A stretch of DNA of 64,000 bases from Herbaspirillum frisingense GSF30 (GTDB lineage: Bacteria; Pseudomonadota; Gammaproteobacteria; Burkholderiales; Burkholderiaceae_D), in assembly GCF_000300975.2 (NCBI RefSeq), contig NZ_AEEC02000005.1, positions 124,001-188,000 of the forward strand, in the 5' to 3' direction. This document shows positions 54,227 through 63,043 of the stretch, in pieces; within the stretch, counting starts at the first letter, position 1; every line of letters starts with the position of its first letter. The notes under the pieces are model-generated. The model did not search any database. It was not told the origin of the DNA and saw nothing but the letters and a program-made list of their open reading frames with translations. The translations under genes and the position numbers were made by a program.

Positions 54227-55477
54227 TTACCGCAGTTCCGCCACCGGCCCCTCGCGGGCCGGTGTCTTTTGTGCGGCCAGCCGTTCACGCTGCTGCAGTC
54301 GTGCCTTGCGCTTGCGCACCCAGATGATCACCCCGGTCACCGACAGCATGGCCACCAGCGCCCCCAGCAAGGACACCATCACCCGCCCGGCCAGCCCCAG
54401 GATACGGCCCGAATGCAGCGGGAACTGGGCCTGCAGGAAGATATCCCCGGCACTGCCCCGGCCTGGAATCTTGCCGCCCTCATAGGCGCCCGTCATGGCA
54501 TCGAAATACAGCCAGGCATTGCCCAGCCCGACGTCGCCATGGTCATTGCCCGGCTGGAAGAAGCCGACCCCATAGACGCCGAACATGCCGGAATAGAAGA
54601 CCCCACCCACCGGCTCATCCAGTCCCAGCTTCTGCCCTTGCGCCCGGCCCAGCGCCACCACTTCTTCCCGCGAGATGCGCGGCTCCGGCACCTTGTCGGC
54701 CGCCAGCGGCGTGCGCGTCTCAAACGGACCGGCTGTCAGCGTGGAGACGGTCTGCAGGATCGGGCGCATCACCTGGCGCTCCAGGTTCATCGACACCGAG
54801 GTCACCGCCAGCACCAGCAGCAGGCCCCAGACCCACACGCCCCCGGAACGGTGCAGATCGAAATTGAGCTTGTGCCCACCCTCGCGCCAGCGGAAAGCCA
54901 GCGACTTGCGCCAGCTCCGCCAGTTGGGGAAGGACAGGTAGAGCGCGATGAAGCAGTCCAGCATCCAGACGATACCGATGATGCCCATGAGCCAGATACC
55001 GGTCTCGATGCCGCCCATATCAGGCAGATGCATCGTGTAGTGCAGCTTGTAGAGGAAGGGCAGCAGGTTTTCCCGCGACAGCGAGATGGCACCCCACATG
55101 CGCCGGCCCTGGATCTCGGCGGTGACCGGATCGACGGCGATCTGGTTGTAATCCAGCGCAAATGGCTTGCCGGTGGCCGGGTCCAGGCGCGGCTCGACCA
55201 TCATGCCGATGGTATGGCCCGGCTCGGCCTCGGTCAGCACGTAGGTCACCCGCAGGCGCGGTTCGGCCTGCTCCACCCTGCGCGCCAGCTCCAGGCCGGG
55301 CAATGGCGCCCCGGCACCGGGCTGATCGGCACTGCGGGCATTAAACAGCTGCGGATTGAGCCAGGCGTCGAGTTCGTGGTCCCAGGAAATCAGCGCCCCG
55401 GTGGCACCGGCGATGAACAGGAACACGGCAACGGCAAGGCCGAACCAGCGGTGGAGAAGAACGAGCAATGCGCGCAT
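54227..55477 (-). CDS. PepSY-associated transmembrane protein
   Basis: A 416-residue inner-membrane protein of the PepSY_TM family (PiuB-like) with four helices: LLHRWFGLAVAVFLFIAGATG, a pair around IWLMGIIGIVWMLDCFIALYL and WVWGLLLVLAVTSVSM, and one near the C-terminus (VMVSLLGALVAMLSVTGVIIW). Conserved histidines (LLHRW, KLHYTMHL, HSGR) could bind heme; family members often act with TonB siderophore receptors and ferric reduction. No receptor is adjacent. A Fur-like site lies about 210 bases upstream. Confidence 0.88.
   Translation of the reverse strand: MRALLVLLHRWFGLAVAVFLFIAGATGALISWDHELDAWLNPQLFNARSADQPGAGAPLPGLELARRVEQAEPRLRVTYVLTEAEPGHTIGMMVEPRLDPATGKPFALDYNQIAVDPVTAEIQGRRMWGAISLSRENLLPFLYKLHYTMHLPDMGGIETGIWLMGIIGIVWMLDCFIALYLSFPNWRSWRKSLAFRWREGGHKLNFDLHRSGGVWVWGLLLVLAVTSVSMNLERQVMRPILQTVSTLTAGPFETRTPLAADKVPEPRISREEVVALGRAQGQKLGLDEPVGGVFYSGMFGVYGVGFFQPGNDHGDVGLGNAWLYFDAMTGAYEGGKIPGRGSAGDIFLQAQFPLHSGRILGLAGRVMVSLLGALVAMLSVTGVIIWVRKRKARLQQRERLAAQKTPAREGPVAELR
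54242..54270 (+). terminator. Terminator of the Usp gene
   Basis: CACCGGCCC, loop CTCGC, GGGCCGGTG followed by TCTTTT. It lies inside the 3' end of the convergent PepSY gene. Confidence 0.75.
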
Positions 55478-55935
55478 GAGGGTCAGTAAGGCTGATTGGG
55501 CAGGTGGCTAAACCGCAGAACGGTAGAACGGCTGAGTGGAAATGTCGGGCTGAATCAGGCCGCCAGCCCACCGAGAGCGTGGCCAACGGCAAGCTGCAGC
55601 ATTGACTTCCCGGGCAGACAGATGACGCACTCGCCCGAAAAGGCAGCACGATCAAAAATTTCCCTTCACCATTCAATTATTAAATAAGAACGAGAATGGT
55701 TACTATTAATTGTAAGAAATCTGAAGGCAAAAGGAAACCGCCGTGTACAGTTTTTTGCATCCGCTCGCTTCGTCGGCCCTCCCCGTGACGCGCTGGCCCA
55801 TTTTCTGGCACATCGAATCCCTTCGAGCCTGAATCGCAAGAATTACCGTATTTCCATCCTTCCTTCGGTGGCGGTGCTCAAGGCCGATGTGTTGACGCTA
55901 CTGTCCCTGCTTTTTTGACCACAAAGGAGCAGCAC
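55478..55935. other. Intergenic region between PepSY and PAAR genes
   Basis: 458 bases with no convincing gene. An A/T-rich patch at 55670-55720 holds a Fur-like site. A short frame starting GTG at 55743 (29 codons, after AAGGAAA) is possible but unsupported. Confidence 0.5.
55686..55709. promoter_or_regulatory. Candidate Fur box
   Basis: AAGAACGAGAATGGTTACTA with flanking TATTAAT resembles ferric-uptake-regulator sites of the form (GATAAT)3, imperfectly. It lies in the A/T-rich promoter patch between the leftward PepSY gene and the rightward PAAR module, and the PepSY family is commonly iron-regulated. Confidence 0.4.
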
Positions 55936-56445
55936 ATGTCCAAAGCCATCATCCGGGCGGGAGACCCGACCTCCCACGGCGGCACCGTGAAGGACGGATT
56001 CCCCCATTTCAAGCTGTTCGGCAAACCGGTGGCCGGCGTCGGCCATGGTGGCTATTGCCCACAGTGCAAACGCGATTTCCTCATCCTGAGCGGAGTAGAG
56101 AGCTTCCGTTACATGGGACACGAGGTCGCTGTCGAAGGAATGCAGACTTCCTGCGGTGCCATCTTGCAGGCCACCCAGCAGCAAGCCAAGGTCGCGGTGA
56201 TGGCTGGCGCTGGCCGTCGAATGGAACCGGAAAGTGGCGCCCATCCTGGCAAGAAGGACGCACCGGCCTATCAGGACCGCTTCGTCATCCAGGACCAGCA
56301 TGGCGAGCCGCTCGCCCATGCCGAATATGCGCTCGTGATCGCCGGTTCCGCACCTGAATTCGGCACCAGCGATGCCTTCGGGCGCACGCACCTTTCCGCC
56401 ACGGTTGCGCAACAGCATCCGGTGGACATCTTCCTGGAGGGCTGA
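55936..56445 (+). CDS. PAAR-domain type VI secretion spike protein
   Basis: A 169-residue PAAR protein, the tip that sharpens the VgrG spike and carries effectors. The first half is the PAAR fold: IIRAGDPTSHGGTVKDG, PVAGVGHGGYCPQC and VAVEGMQTSCGAILQATQQ, with metal-binding His/Cys candidates. The second half (about 115-169: DRFVIQDQHGEPLAHAEYALV, SDAFGRTHLSA, HPVDIFLEG) is a small beta-rich extension resembling transthyretin-like adaptors. AAAGGAG six bases before the ATG fixes the start. It is 2 bases from the next gene. No other T6SS genes are in the window. Confidence 0.9.
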   Translation: MSKAIIRAGDPTSHGGTVKDGFPHFKLFGKPVAGVGHGGYCPQCKRDFLILSGVESFRYMGHEVAVEGMQTSCGAILQATQQQAKVAVMAGAGRRMEPESGAHPGKKDAPAYQDRFVIQDQHGEPLAHAEYALVIAGSAPEFGTSDAFGRTHLSATVAQQHPVDIFLEG

Positions 56446-56447
56446 GC

Positions 56448-57056
56448 ATGGAGAAGCAGCTCAGATCGCCCAGCACAGGTAAGACTTTGCGCAAGGTCGA
56501 CACGCGGACTTTGACGCCGGTCTCCGATACCAGCGAGAAGACCATCACGGTGCAACGCGAATTCGTGGAAGTGATCTTTGGAGATTCGCGGATCTTTAGC
56601 CTGGGGTCGCAGTGGGGACACGTCGCCATCGTCGTTGATGACACTGTCTATACGCGTGCGCATGACGAATACGTGGTCATGCCGAAGAACATCTATTTAT
56701 ACGGCGGGGAAATCCAGAAAACACTTAAAGACCGAACAATCGAGGGTCAAAGTTACCGAGACAGCATCGGCCTGTTGCTATGGCTATCGCCACAGGAAAA
56801 GCGAAAGGTGGAAGCTGAACTCAAGCGGAGAGTGGAGCAGGACAGGCAACTGATCCGGGAAACCAACGGGACGCGAAGCAGCTACAGCCTTCTCGACAAC
56901 TCCTGTTCGACCAACGTCGCTGACGTTCTCGAACTAGTCGGAATCCTGGCGCACGATCCACGCTGGCCCCCTACCCCGGTAACGCCAGCAGAACTGCTTG
57001 CCGCATTGGGGAAATCCAGGCGCCTGGTCAAAAAGAACTTTTATCCGAAGAGATGA
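56448..57056 (+). CDS. Candidate T6SS effector with permuted NlpC/P60-like active site
   Basis: A 202-residue protein not assigned to a known effector family. It has GSQWGHVAIVVDDTVYTRAHDEY, with His58 opening a beta strand, and later YSLLDNSCSTNVADVLELVG, with Cys153 at the start of a helix. A histidine strand before a cysteine helix is the order in circularly permuted NlpC/P60 (LRAT/YiiX/DUF4105-like) hydrolases. The position between a PAAR gene (2-base gap) and a small membrane-anchored protein (ATGA overlap) suggests a secreted toxin, perhaps a peptidoglycan amidase. No signal peptide. The catalytic role is inferred. Confidence 0.7.
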   Translation: MEKQLRSPSTGKTLRKVDTRTLTPVSDTSEKTITVQREFVEVIFGDSRIFSLGSQWGHVAIVVDDTVYTRAHDEYVVMPKNIYLYGGEIQKTLKDRTIEGQSYRDSIGLLLWLSPQEKRKVEAELKRRVEQDRQLIRETNGTRSSYSLLDNSCSTNVADVLELVGILAHDPRWPPTPVTPAELLAALGKSRRLVKKNFYPKR

Positions 57057-57379
57057 CAATGACGCTTCCCCAATGGTTAAAGGGCGTCATCCTCGGATCG
57101 CTTGTCAGCTATTTTGGACATGCGCTCCTGATCGATCCACGGTTTCATTTCGCGACTATCGATCTTGAAAAAGTGAAATTCATCTCGGAACGACTCGACG
57201 TCTTCAAGACCCAGGATTCGAAGGAAGTGGCTTTTACCGTCTTCAAGGAAACGGAATGCTATCGCCTTTACGAAATAACCTGGTCTTTCGGCGTATTCGA
57301 CCCAAAGGACGGAACGACCCTGGAAGAGTTCATCATCTGCCCGGGCCTTGGCACGGGCTGGTTACGAGACGGCATATGA
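57053..57379 (+). CDS. Candidate immunity protein 1
   Basis: A 108-residue protein with an N-terminal hydrophobic segment (LKGVILGSLVSYFGHALL) acting as signal anchor, then a soluble domain predicted to lie in the periplasm (VKFISERLDVFKTQDSKEV, ETECYRLYE, EEFIICPGLGTGWLRDGI). It overlaps the effector gene by ATGA. It is clearly paralogous to the next gene. Base composition is more A/T-rich than the surroundings. Position and topology suggest protection against the effector; no family name is recognised. Confidence 0.65.
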   Translation: MTMTLPQWLKGVILGSLVSYFGHALLIDPRFHFATIDLEKVKFISERLDVFKTQDSKEVAFTVFKETECYRLYEITWSFGVFDPKDGTTLEEFIICPGLGTGWLRDGI

Positions 57380-57440
57380 ATTTATCTTTGCCTCGTCACT
57401 TGCTCCCACTATCCAGCCCTGCATCATCGCGAGGGAATCC

Positions 57441-57761
57441 ATGACAATAAAATCACTATTGATCGGCGCCGCCATCGCCGCTCCCATTGCGCTCTATTGC
57501 AAACTGATCCTTGTCCCTCCCGACTTCTGGCACGGGCCAGTCGATGTGGTGGCTTTTCGCATCGTCTCGGAGAAGATCACCGTCTTCAAGAACAGGCACT
57601 ACAAGCAGGCTGCGTTTGAAGCCAGCAAGGGCATGCTCTGCTATCGCCTGGAAGATGACTCCCATTCCTTTGTGATCGTGGACTTCAAGGACGCAACGGC
57701 AAAGGAGTTCCTGATGCTGTGCCCGGGCTACGGCGCAGGCTGGAGCAGGGACGGTATCTGA
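57441..57761 (+). CDS. Candidate immunity protein 2 (paralogue)
   Basis: A 106-residue protein with an N-terminal hydrophobic helix (IKSLLIGAAIAAPIALYCKLIL) and a domain parallel to the previous gene: FRIVSEKITVFKNRHYKQAAFE, MLCYRLEDD, KEFLMLCPGYGAGWSRDGI. The shared SE-(x)-VFK, CYRL and CPGxGxGWxRDGI pattern shows tandem duplication followed by divergence. GAGGGA precedes the ATG at 57441. The duplicate may widen protection to variant effectors or protect against the same one. Confidence 0.65.
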   Translation: MTIKSLLIGAAIAAPIALYCKLILVPPDFWHGPVDVVAFRIVSEKITVFKNRHYKQAAFEASKGMLCYRLEDDSHSFVIVDFKDATAKEFLMLCPGYGAGWSRDGI

Positions 57762-57777
57762 GACCCGACCCAAGGCT

Positions 57778-60700
57778 TCAAGCCAACGCAATCTTCGTCA
57801 ATATCTCCTGCAACTGATCGATATCGTAAGGCTTGGGCAGCGAATGCGACGGGAAGCCCACGTTGCGTGCCACCATCGCGCCGTAGCCGGAGGCGAAGAT
57901 CACCGACATCGTCGGGAACCGCTCCAGCGCGCGCTTGGCCAGTTCCACCCCCGTGATACCCGGCAGGTTCACATCGGTGAAGAGCACGTCGAACGGCTGC
58001 TCCTCCAGGGCCTGCAGCGCGTCTTCGCCGCTGGCCACGCCGCGCGCCTGATGGCCCAGGGTCTCCAGCAACTCACAGACCAGCTGCTGGGAGTCGATGT
58101 TGTCTTCCACCACCAGCAGGCGCAGTCCGCTGACGGCCTGTGCGGGCTCATCGGCATCCTGCGAAGTCACGCTGCCCGCCGCGCCGACGCTGCCACCTGC
58201 AGCGAGGCCGCCCGTGCCATAAGCCTCCTGGGACAGTGGCTGCTCGGTCGCATCAGCCTGGTGGTGGCGCTCGGCCACCGGCAAGACGTGGATGGTGGCC
58301 GAGGCCGTGGCGAGGTCACGCTCCCGGCTGGCCTTGGCCAGTTCGATGCGATGCGCCCGGTTGGACAGCATGTGCCGGATCCGTTGCGCCAACTGGTTGA
58401 TGCGGTAGGGCTTGGAGAGCAGTTCCACGCCGGCATCCAGTCGTCCTTCGTGAACAATGGCATCACGCGGATAGCCGGAGGTAAACAGGATTTCGATCTC
58501 CGGCAGCAACTGACGCGCCTGCCGCGCCAGTTCGGTGACCGGCACGCTGCCCGGCATCACCACGTCGGTGAACATCATGTCCACCGTGATGCCGCTCTGC
58601 AGGATGGCCAAGGCCCGTTCGCCATTGTCGGCCTTGAGCACGCGATAACCCAGGGACGAGAGCGTGTCGATGACCGTGAGCTGCAGGTTGGGATCGTCCT
58701 CGACCACCAGGATGGTCTCGTCGCCGCCCCGCACCTGAAGGTCGCGGCTGTCGTCGACGACCACCTCGTCCTCGATGCAACGCGGGAAGTAGATGCGGAT
58801 GGTCGTGCCCTTGCCCGGTTCGCTGTGCAGGCTGATATGCCCCTTGCTCTGCTTGACGAAGCCATATGCCATCGACAGCCCCAGCCCGGTGCCCTCGCCT
58901 TCGCGCTTGGTGGTGAAGAAGGGTTCGAAGGCGCGTTCGCGCACCTCCGGCGACATGCCGGCGCCATTGTCGGAAATCTGCAGCTCGACGTAGTCGCCTG
59001 CGGCCAGATCGGCCTGTGACAGGAAGGCCGGATCGGTCAGTTGTACGTTATCGATCTGCAATGTCAGGCGGCCGCCATTGGGCATGGCGTCGCGCGCATT
59101 GATGGCGGTGTTGATGATCAGGTTCTCGACCTGGTTGGGGTCGAGCATGCTGTTCCACAGTTCATGCGTGACCACCGTGGAAATCTCGATGTTCTCGCCC
59201 ACGGCGCGGCGCAGCAGGTCATCCATGTTCTGAACGACACGTTCCAGGTTGATGCTGCGCGGCTGCAGCGGTTGCCGGCGCGCGAAAGCCAGCAACTGCG
59301 AGGACAGTTTGGCCCCGCGATCGACCGCGCCGATGGCGGTGCGGATGCGCTGCCGGCTGCGATCATCCTGGCGGGGGTCACCCTGCAGCAATTGCAGGTT
59401 GCCACCGATGATCTGCAACACATTGTTGAAGTCGTGCGCCACGCCGCCGGTGAGTTGGCCCACGGCTTCCATCTTCTGCATCTGACGCAGGGCGGCCTCG
59501 GCGCGGGTGCGCTCGATGATCTCGGCGACCACGCGTTGCTCCAGGGTGTCGTTGAGTTCGCGCAGGGCATCTTCGGCGCGGCGGCGTTCAGTAATGTCGG
59601 TGGAGACCGCGATCATGGCCTGCGGACGGCCCTCGCCGTCGACGATGCGGCTGATGTCGCTGGAGACCCAGAAGGTCGAACCGTCCGGACGCAGGTAGCG
59701 TTTTTCCAGGGTGAAGGAGCGGCCATCCTCGATGCAGCGGTTGAACAGGGACATGTTCATCGGCACGTCATCCGGATGGGTGACGTCGGCCAGGGTCATG
59801 TGCAGCATCTCGTCTTCAGTGCGGCCGAGCATGCGGCACAGCGCCTGGTTCACACGCAGGTAGTTACCTTGCAGGTCCAGCTCGGAGAAGCAGACCGAGG
59901 CCTGGTTGAAGATGGCCGTCAGGCGGCTCTCGCTCCACGACAAGGCCTGCAGGCCACGACGCCGCTCGGTCAGATCGATGAAGGTGCACAGCGCCCCTTG
60001 CAGCTTGCCGTCCTGCCACACCGGATGCGCCTGGTATTGCGCCGGGAAGCTGCTGCCATCCACGCGCAGGAAGTCCTCGTTGTCGATATGGGCCGTGATG
60101 CCTTCGCGCGCCGCCTTGAGCACCGCGCATTCGGCACGGCTGACCGGCTCGTCCTGTTGCGGGACCAGAATCACTTCATGGATGGATCGTCCCAGCACGT
60201 CCTTCTCGCTGGCATAGCCCAGCATCTGAAGGAAGGCGGCATTGCACAGGGTGACCGTGCCATCGCAGTCGATGGAAAAGAAACCCTGATCGGTGGAATC
60301 CAGCAGCTGGCGCACGAAGGCATTATTGGCCCGCACGCTGGCCTCGGAGGCGGCCAGCGCCTGTTCCATCAGCTTGCGCGAGGTGACATCGAACACCACG
60401 CCCACATAACGCGCACCGGCGCGTGGATCGTCCTGCACCACCTCGCCCTTGCGCGCCAGCCAGCGCTGCTCACCGTCGGGGCGGGTGATGTGGTATTCGG
60501 TGTATTCGAGCGGATTGCGCGGGCCGCTCTCACGGATACGCACCGTCCCCAGGTTGGGATGAAACTCTTCATCGATCATGTCCACCAGTTGCTGCGAGGT
60601 CACCTCGCCTTCCGGCGCGACACCCCACAGGCGGCGGAAACGGTCTGACACCGCCAGCTTGCCGGAATCAGGAAACCACTCGAAGATGCCAATCCCACCG

Positions 60701-61605
60701 GCACGGTCGACGATGCGCAGCCGCTCCTCGGCGACATGGAGATCAGTGACGTCATTGCCTTCGATGAAGATGCCCGCCACCCGGCCATCGCTGCCCTTGA
60801 TGGGCTGGAACACGAAGTCCAGCACCGCCCCGGCGAATCCACCCTCCTCCGAGCGCCGCAGGAACAAGCGGGCGCCACGTTCGGTATAGGCTTGCCCGGT
60901 CTGATAGACGCGGTCCAGCAGCGCGAAGAGGTTTTCATCCAACAGTTCGGGCAAGGCCTCGCGCGCCGGCAGCCCCAGTACCGGACGGTCGCCGAACAGC
61001 TTGAAATAGGCGTCATTGACGCGCTCGAATACGTGCTGCGGCCCGCGCACCACGGCCTTGAAGCTGGGCGACTGCTCCATCAGGTCGCGCAGCAGGTCGG
61101 TATGGGCCAGCGCTGCATCCAGTCCACTGGCCCGGTGCAGGGAACACAGGACGCCGGCCACCTGGTCGTCGCCTGCTTCACCCTTCTCATCCCATACCGG
61201 CAGGCAAGAGAAATCCCATTGATTGCCGGTGGCGATCGCCTGGTTGTCATCGTGGAACAAGGGCAGACGGCACAGCTTCTGTTGCTGGCCGGCGAACGCG
61301 GCCTCGATGGCGGATTCGCAGCGGCCACTGGCGCCGGTCCACATGTGCGAACCCGCCAGCGCAGCACCGAACGCGGCCGGGTGGGCCGCGCCGATACAGG
61401 CGGCAAATGCATCGTTGTAGAGCATGTGACGGCCAGCACCCCACACCAGCAGACTGGGCGTGGGCGAACGCAGTGCGATATTGAGGGTGGTCCGCAGCGT
61501 GGGCGACCATTGGGTCGGCGCGCCCAGGGGGCTGGCGCTCCAATCGGTTGCTGCGACGATTTGCGCGGTCAGGCCGGTTGCGCGCAACCAAGAAATTTCT
61601 GCCAT
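57778..61605 (-). CDS. Multi-PAS hybrid histidine kinase with two receiver domains
   Basis: A 1275-residue soluble sensor kinase. About five PAS-like domains occupy residues 1-670 (typical PAC ends at GNDVTDLHVAEERL, FDVTSRKLMEQAL, FIDLTERRRGLQAL and STDITERRRAEDAL). Then HisKA with His725 in GGVAHDFNNVLQ, HATPase (DNGAGMSPEVRERAFEPFFTTKREGEGTGLGLSMAYG), receiver 1 (~965-1080, Asp1014 in MMFTDVVMPG) and receiver 2 (~1161-1275, Asp1211 in LFTDVNLPG). A Gly/Ala linker separates the receivers. No membrane helices and no LOV cysteine motif, so the signal is unknown. Confidence 0.92.
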   Translation of the reverse strand: MAEISWLRATGLTAQIVAATDWSASPLGAPTQWSPTLRTTLNIALRSPTPSLLVWGAGRHMLYNDAFAACIGAAHPAAFGAALAGSHMWTGASGRCESAIEAAFAGQQQKLCRLPLFHDDNQAIATGNQWDFSCLPVWDEKGEAGDDQVAGVLCSLHRASGLDAALAHTDLLRDLMEQSPSFKAVVRGPQHVFERVNDAYFKLFGDRPVLGLPAREALPELLDENLFALLDRVYQTGQAYTERGARLFLRRSEEGGFAGAVLDFVFQPIKGSDGRVAGIFIEGNDVTDLHVAEERLRIVDRAGGIGIFEWFPDSGKLAVSDRFRRLWGVAPEGEVTSQQLVDMIDEEFHPNLGTVRIRESGPRNPLEYTEYHITRPDGEQRWLARKGEVVQDDPRAGARYVGVVFDVTSRKLMEQALAASEASVRANNAFVRQLLDSTDQGFFSIDCDGTVTLCNAAFLQMLGYASEKDVLGRSIHEVILVPQQDEPVSRAECAVLKAAREGITAHIDNEDFLRVDGSSFPAQYQAHPVWQDGKLQGALCTFIDLTERRRGLQALSWSESRLTAIFNQASVCFSELDLQGNYLRVNQALCRMLGRTEDEMLHMTLADVTHPDDVPMNMSLFNRCIEDGRSFTLEKRYLRPDGSTFWVSSDISRIVDGEGRPQAMIAVSTDITERRRAEDALRELNDTLEQRVVAEIIERTRAEAALRQMQKMEAVGQLTGGVAHDFNNVLQIIGGNLQLLQGDPRQDDRSRQRIRTAIGAVDRGAKLSSQLLAFARRQPLQPRSINLERVVQNMDDLLRRAVGENIEISTVVTHELWNSMLDPNQVENLIINTAINARDAMPNGGRLTLQIDNVQLTDPAFLSQADLAAGDYVELQISDNGAGMSPEVRERAFEPFFTTKREGEGTGLGLSMAYGFVKQSKGHISLHSEPGKGTTIRIYFPRCIEDEVVVDDSRDLQVRGGDETILVVEDDPNLQLTVIDTLSSLGYRVLKADNGERALAILQSGITVDMMFTDVVMPGSVPVTELARQARQLLPEIEILFTSGYPRDAIVHEGRLDAGVELLSKPYRINQLAQRIRHMLSNRAHRIELAKASRERDLATASATIHVLPVAERHHQADATEQPLSQEAYGTGGLAAGGSVGAAGSVTSQDADEPAQAVSGLRLLVVEDNIDSQQLVCELLETLGHQARGVASGEDALQALEEQPFDVLFTDVNLPGITGVELAKRALERFPTMSVIFASGYGAMVARNVGFPSHSLPKPYDIDQLQEILTKIALA

Positions 61606-61966
61606 GTCGTGAAACTTACCTTTATGAGCACCGAGGTCGGTCGCGTGGATGACGGCGTTGCGCGATCACGTTGCGCCGTCCTTGCCCACGGGTCCCTTCA
61701 TTGTTGTTCGCATCCGTTTCGAGCGGGGACGCTTGCGTACTGCAAGCTCGATAGTGCGGCGAGCTCGATATTGTCGATCATGCGCCCCTGCATGACGCGC
61801 ACGATTATACGGGAAGCCCGCGCCCGCTCGCGCTGCCGTCTCACGCCGCGGGCAACGGCGCATGCGGCCAAGAGCCGCATGGCATCTGCATTTGCGGGGA
61901 GCTTCCGGTTTTCCTACACGAAGTCGCGTCAGGCACCTACAGGGTGCGGCGCCCGGCCTCAGGGTA
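61606..61966. other. Intergenic region without recognised features
   Basis: 361 bases upstream of the large hybrid kinase and downstream of the convergently oriented small gene on the same strand. It should hold the kinase promoter; no clear hexamers, terminator or gene were recognised. Confidence 0.4.
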
Positions 61967-62338
61967 TCAGCCGGCTTTTTTCTTCAGCGCACGTTCTTCG
62001 CGTAGCAGGCGATTCAACTCGGCCAGTTCCTGGACCGCTTCCTGGGTCAGGATCACCGGCTCGTTGGGTCGGTAGGCGCGGCCGCCCAGGCGACCGTTCA
62101 TGCCGATGTAGGCGCGCGCACAGCGCCGACGATAGGCCAGGATGTCTTCCTCGCCGTGCAGCGGCTCACCCGCCGTATCCTGTTGCTGTACGGGCTCGGC
62201 AAAAGCGCTCGGGCGCTCGTCCTCGGTTTCGCCGGGGTGCCCGGCCTGGGTCGAGATGTGGTTGCGATAAGCGGTCCAGTCGCCCTGCTGGATGGCGACG
62301 AGAGGATCGCAAGGATGGGTGGAATCAGACTTGTCCAT
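61967..62338 (-). CDS. Hypothetical protein
   Basis: A 123-residue cytoplasmic protein without a recognised family. It is charged and mostly helical, with a Gln/Glu-rich middle and a C-terminal segment LTQEAVQELAELNRLLREERALKKKAG likely to be a coiled coil; YRRRCARAYIGMNGRLGGRAYRPNEPVIL precedes it. The ATG at 62338 follows CAGGGTAG at fair distance. It lies in the same direction as the hybrid kinase, 361 bases upstream of it. Confidence 0.6.
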   Translation of the reverse strand: MDKSDSTHPCDPLVAIQQGDWTAYRNHISTQAGHPGETEDERPSAFAEPVQQQDTAGEPLHGEEDILAYRRRCARAYIGMNGRLGGRAYRPNEPVILTQEAVQELAELNRLLREERALKKKAG

Positions 62339-63043
62339 GAGGCTACCCTGCTCAAAGATCCGACGCATGCCGACTGCGCCGGGCTGGTTGCAACGTCAGC
62401 TTGCCATTGTCCGCATCGGTCCCGGCAGGTGCCAGCGGCTTGGCCGGACCGATACAGCGTTCGATTTCTTCCCGGTATGTCATCGACAGCATACTGGTTC
62501 GCTCCCTGTTGTAACCCCGGCTCAGCACACTATCGACGACTTCATTGTAGCCATGTCACGCAAAACTGGAAGAGCCTGACAGCGCCTCCTGATGTGATTT
62601 GACGCATCCTCACGAAGTCTCAGCACTTGAACCGGGCAATCTTTTCCCGTGTGGCATCTTCCGGCACAAAAGCACCGGACTGCCGCGTTGTTTCTGCGAG
62701 TTTTTGCTGATCTTAAGAGCCCGCACGGATGAGTTCTATCGGACTGTTCCCGATTGCCTTGTAGGACAAAATGGAAATCCCGGCGGCTGGCGAGACTGGA
62801 CGGATCGGGGCCTCCCGGCGCTGCCATTAAATTCACATGCAGAGTTCACCAAATGCAGGACCACGCCTATAATTGGCATTTCCCGAAAACAAGGGCCGTA
62901 CCGCCGCGCTTGACCACAGCTGGAACAGCGCGGAATGAAAAGGTGCGTTGCCGACTTTGGGCCGCCTCCAACTTGCGTTCGTCTCCAGATGTGCGCGACC
63001 GCAATTCGACGCCCTGTTTCCACAGGCCTCGGGAAAGCAGTAC
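62339..63043. other. 705-base intergenic region before the phytochrome gene
   Basis: No gene is supported; short overlapping frames on both strands lack coding character, and the stretch is less GC-biased at third positions than neighbouring genes. It holds the phytochrome promoter candidate at 62845-62873. Confidence 0.5.
62845..62873 (+). promoter_or_regulatory. Candidate sigma-70 promoter of the phytochrome gene
   Basis: TTCACC (62845-62850), a 17-base spacer and a perfect TATAAT (62868-62873). Transcription would start near 62880, leaving a leader of about 165 bases. Confidence 0.6.

Noticed and set aside
55743-55832. A 29-codon frame starting GTG after AAGGAAA upstream of the PAAR gene.
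   Set aside because: Too short, non-ATG start and no recognisable similarity; kept only as a possibility in the intergenic note.
62522-62913. Overlapping frames on both strands in the gap before the phytochrome gene.
   Set aside because: Low coding character, Cys/Arg-rich mixed composition, no ribosome binding sites, and one crosses the likely phytochrome promoter.
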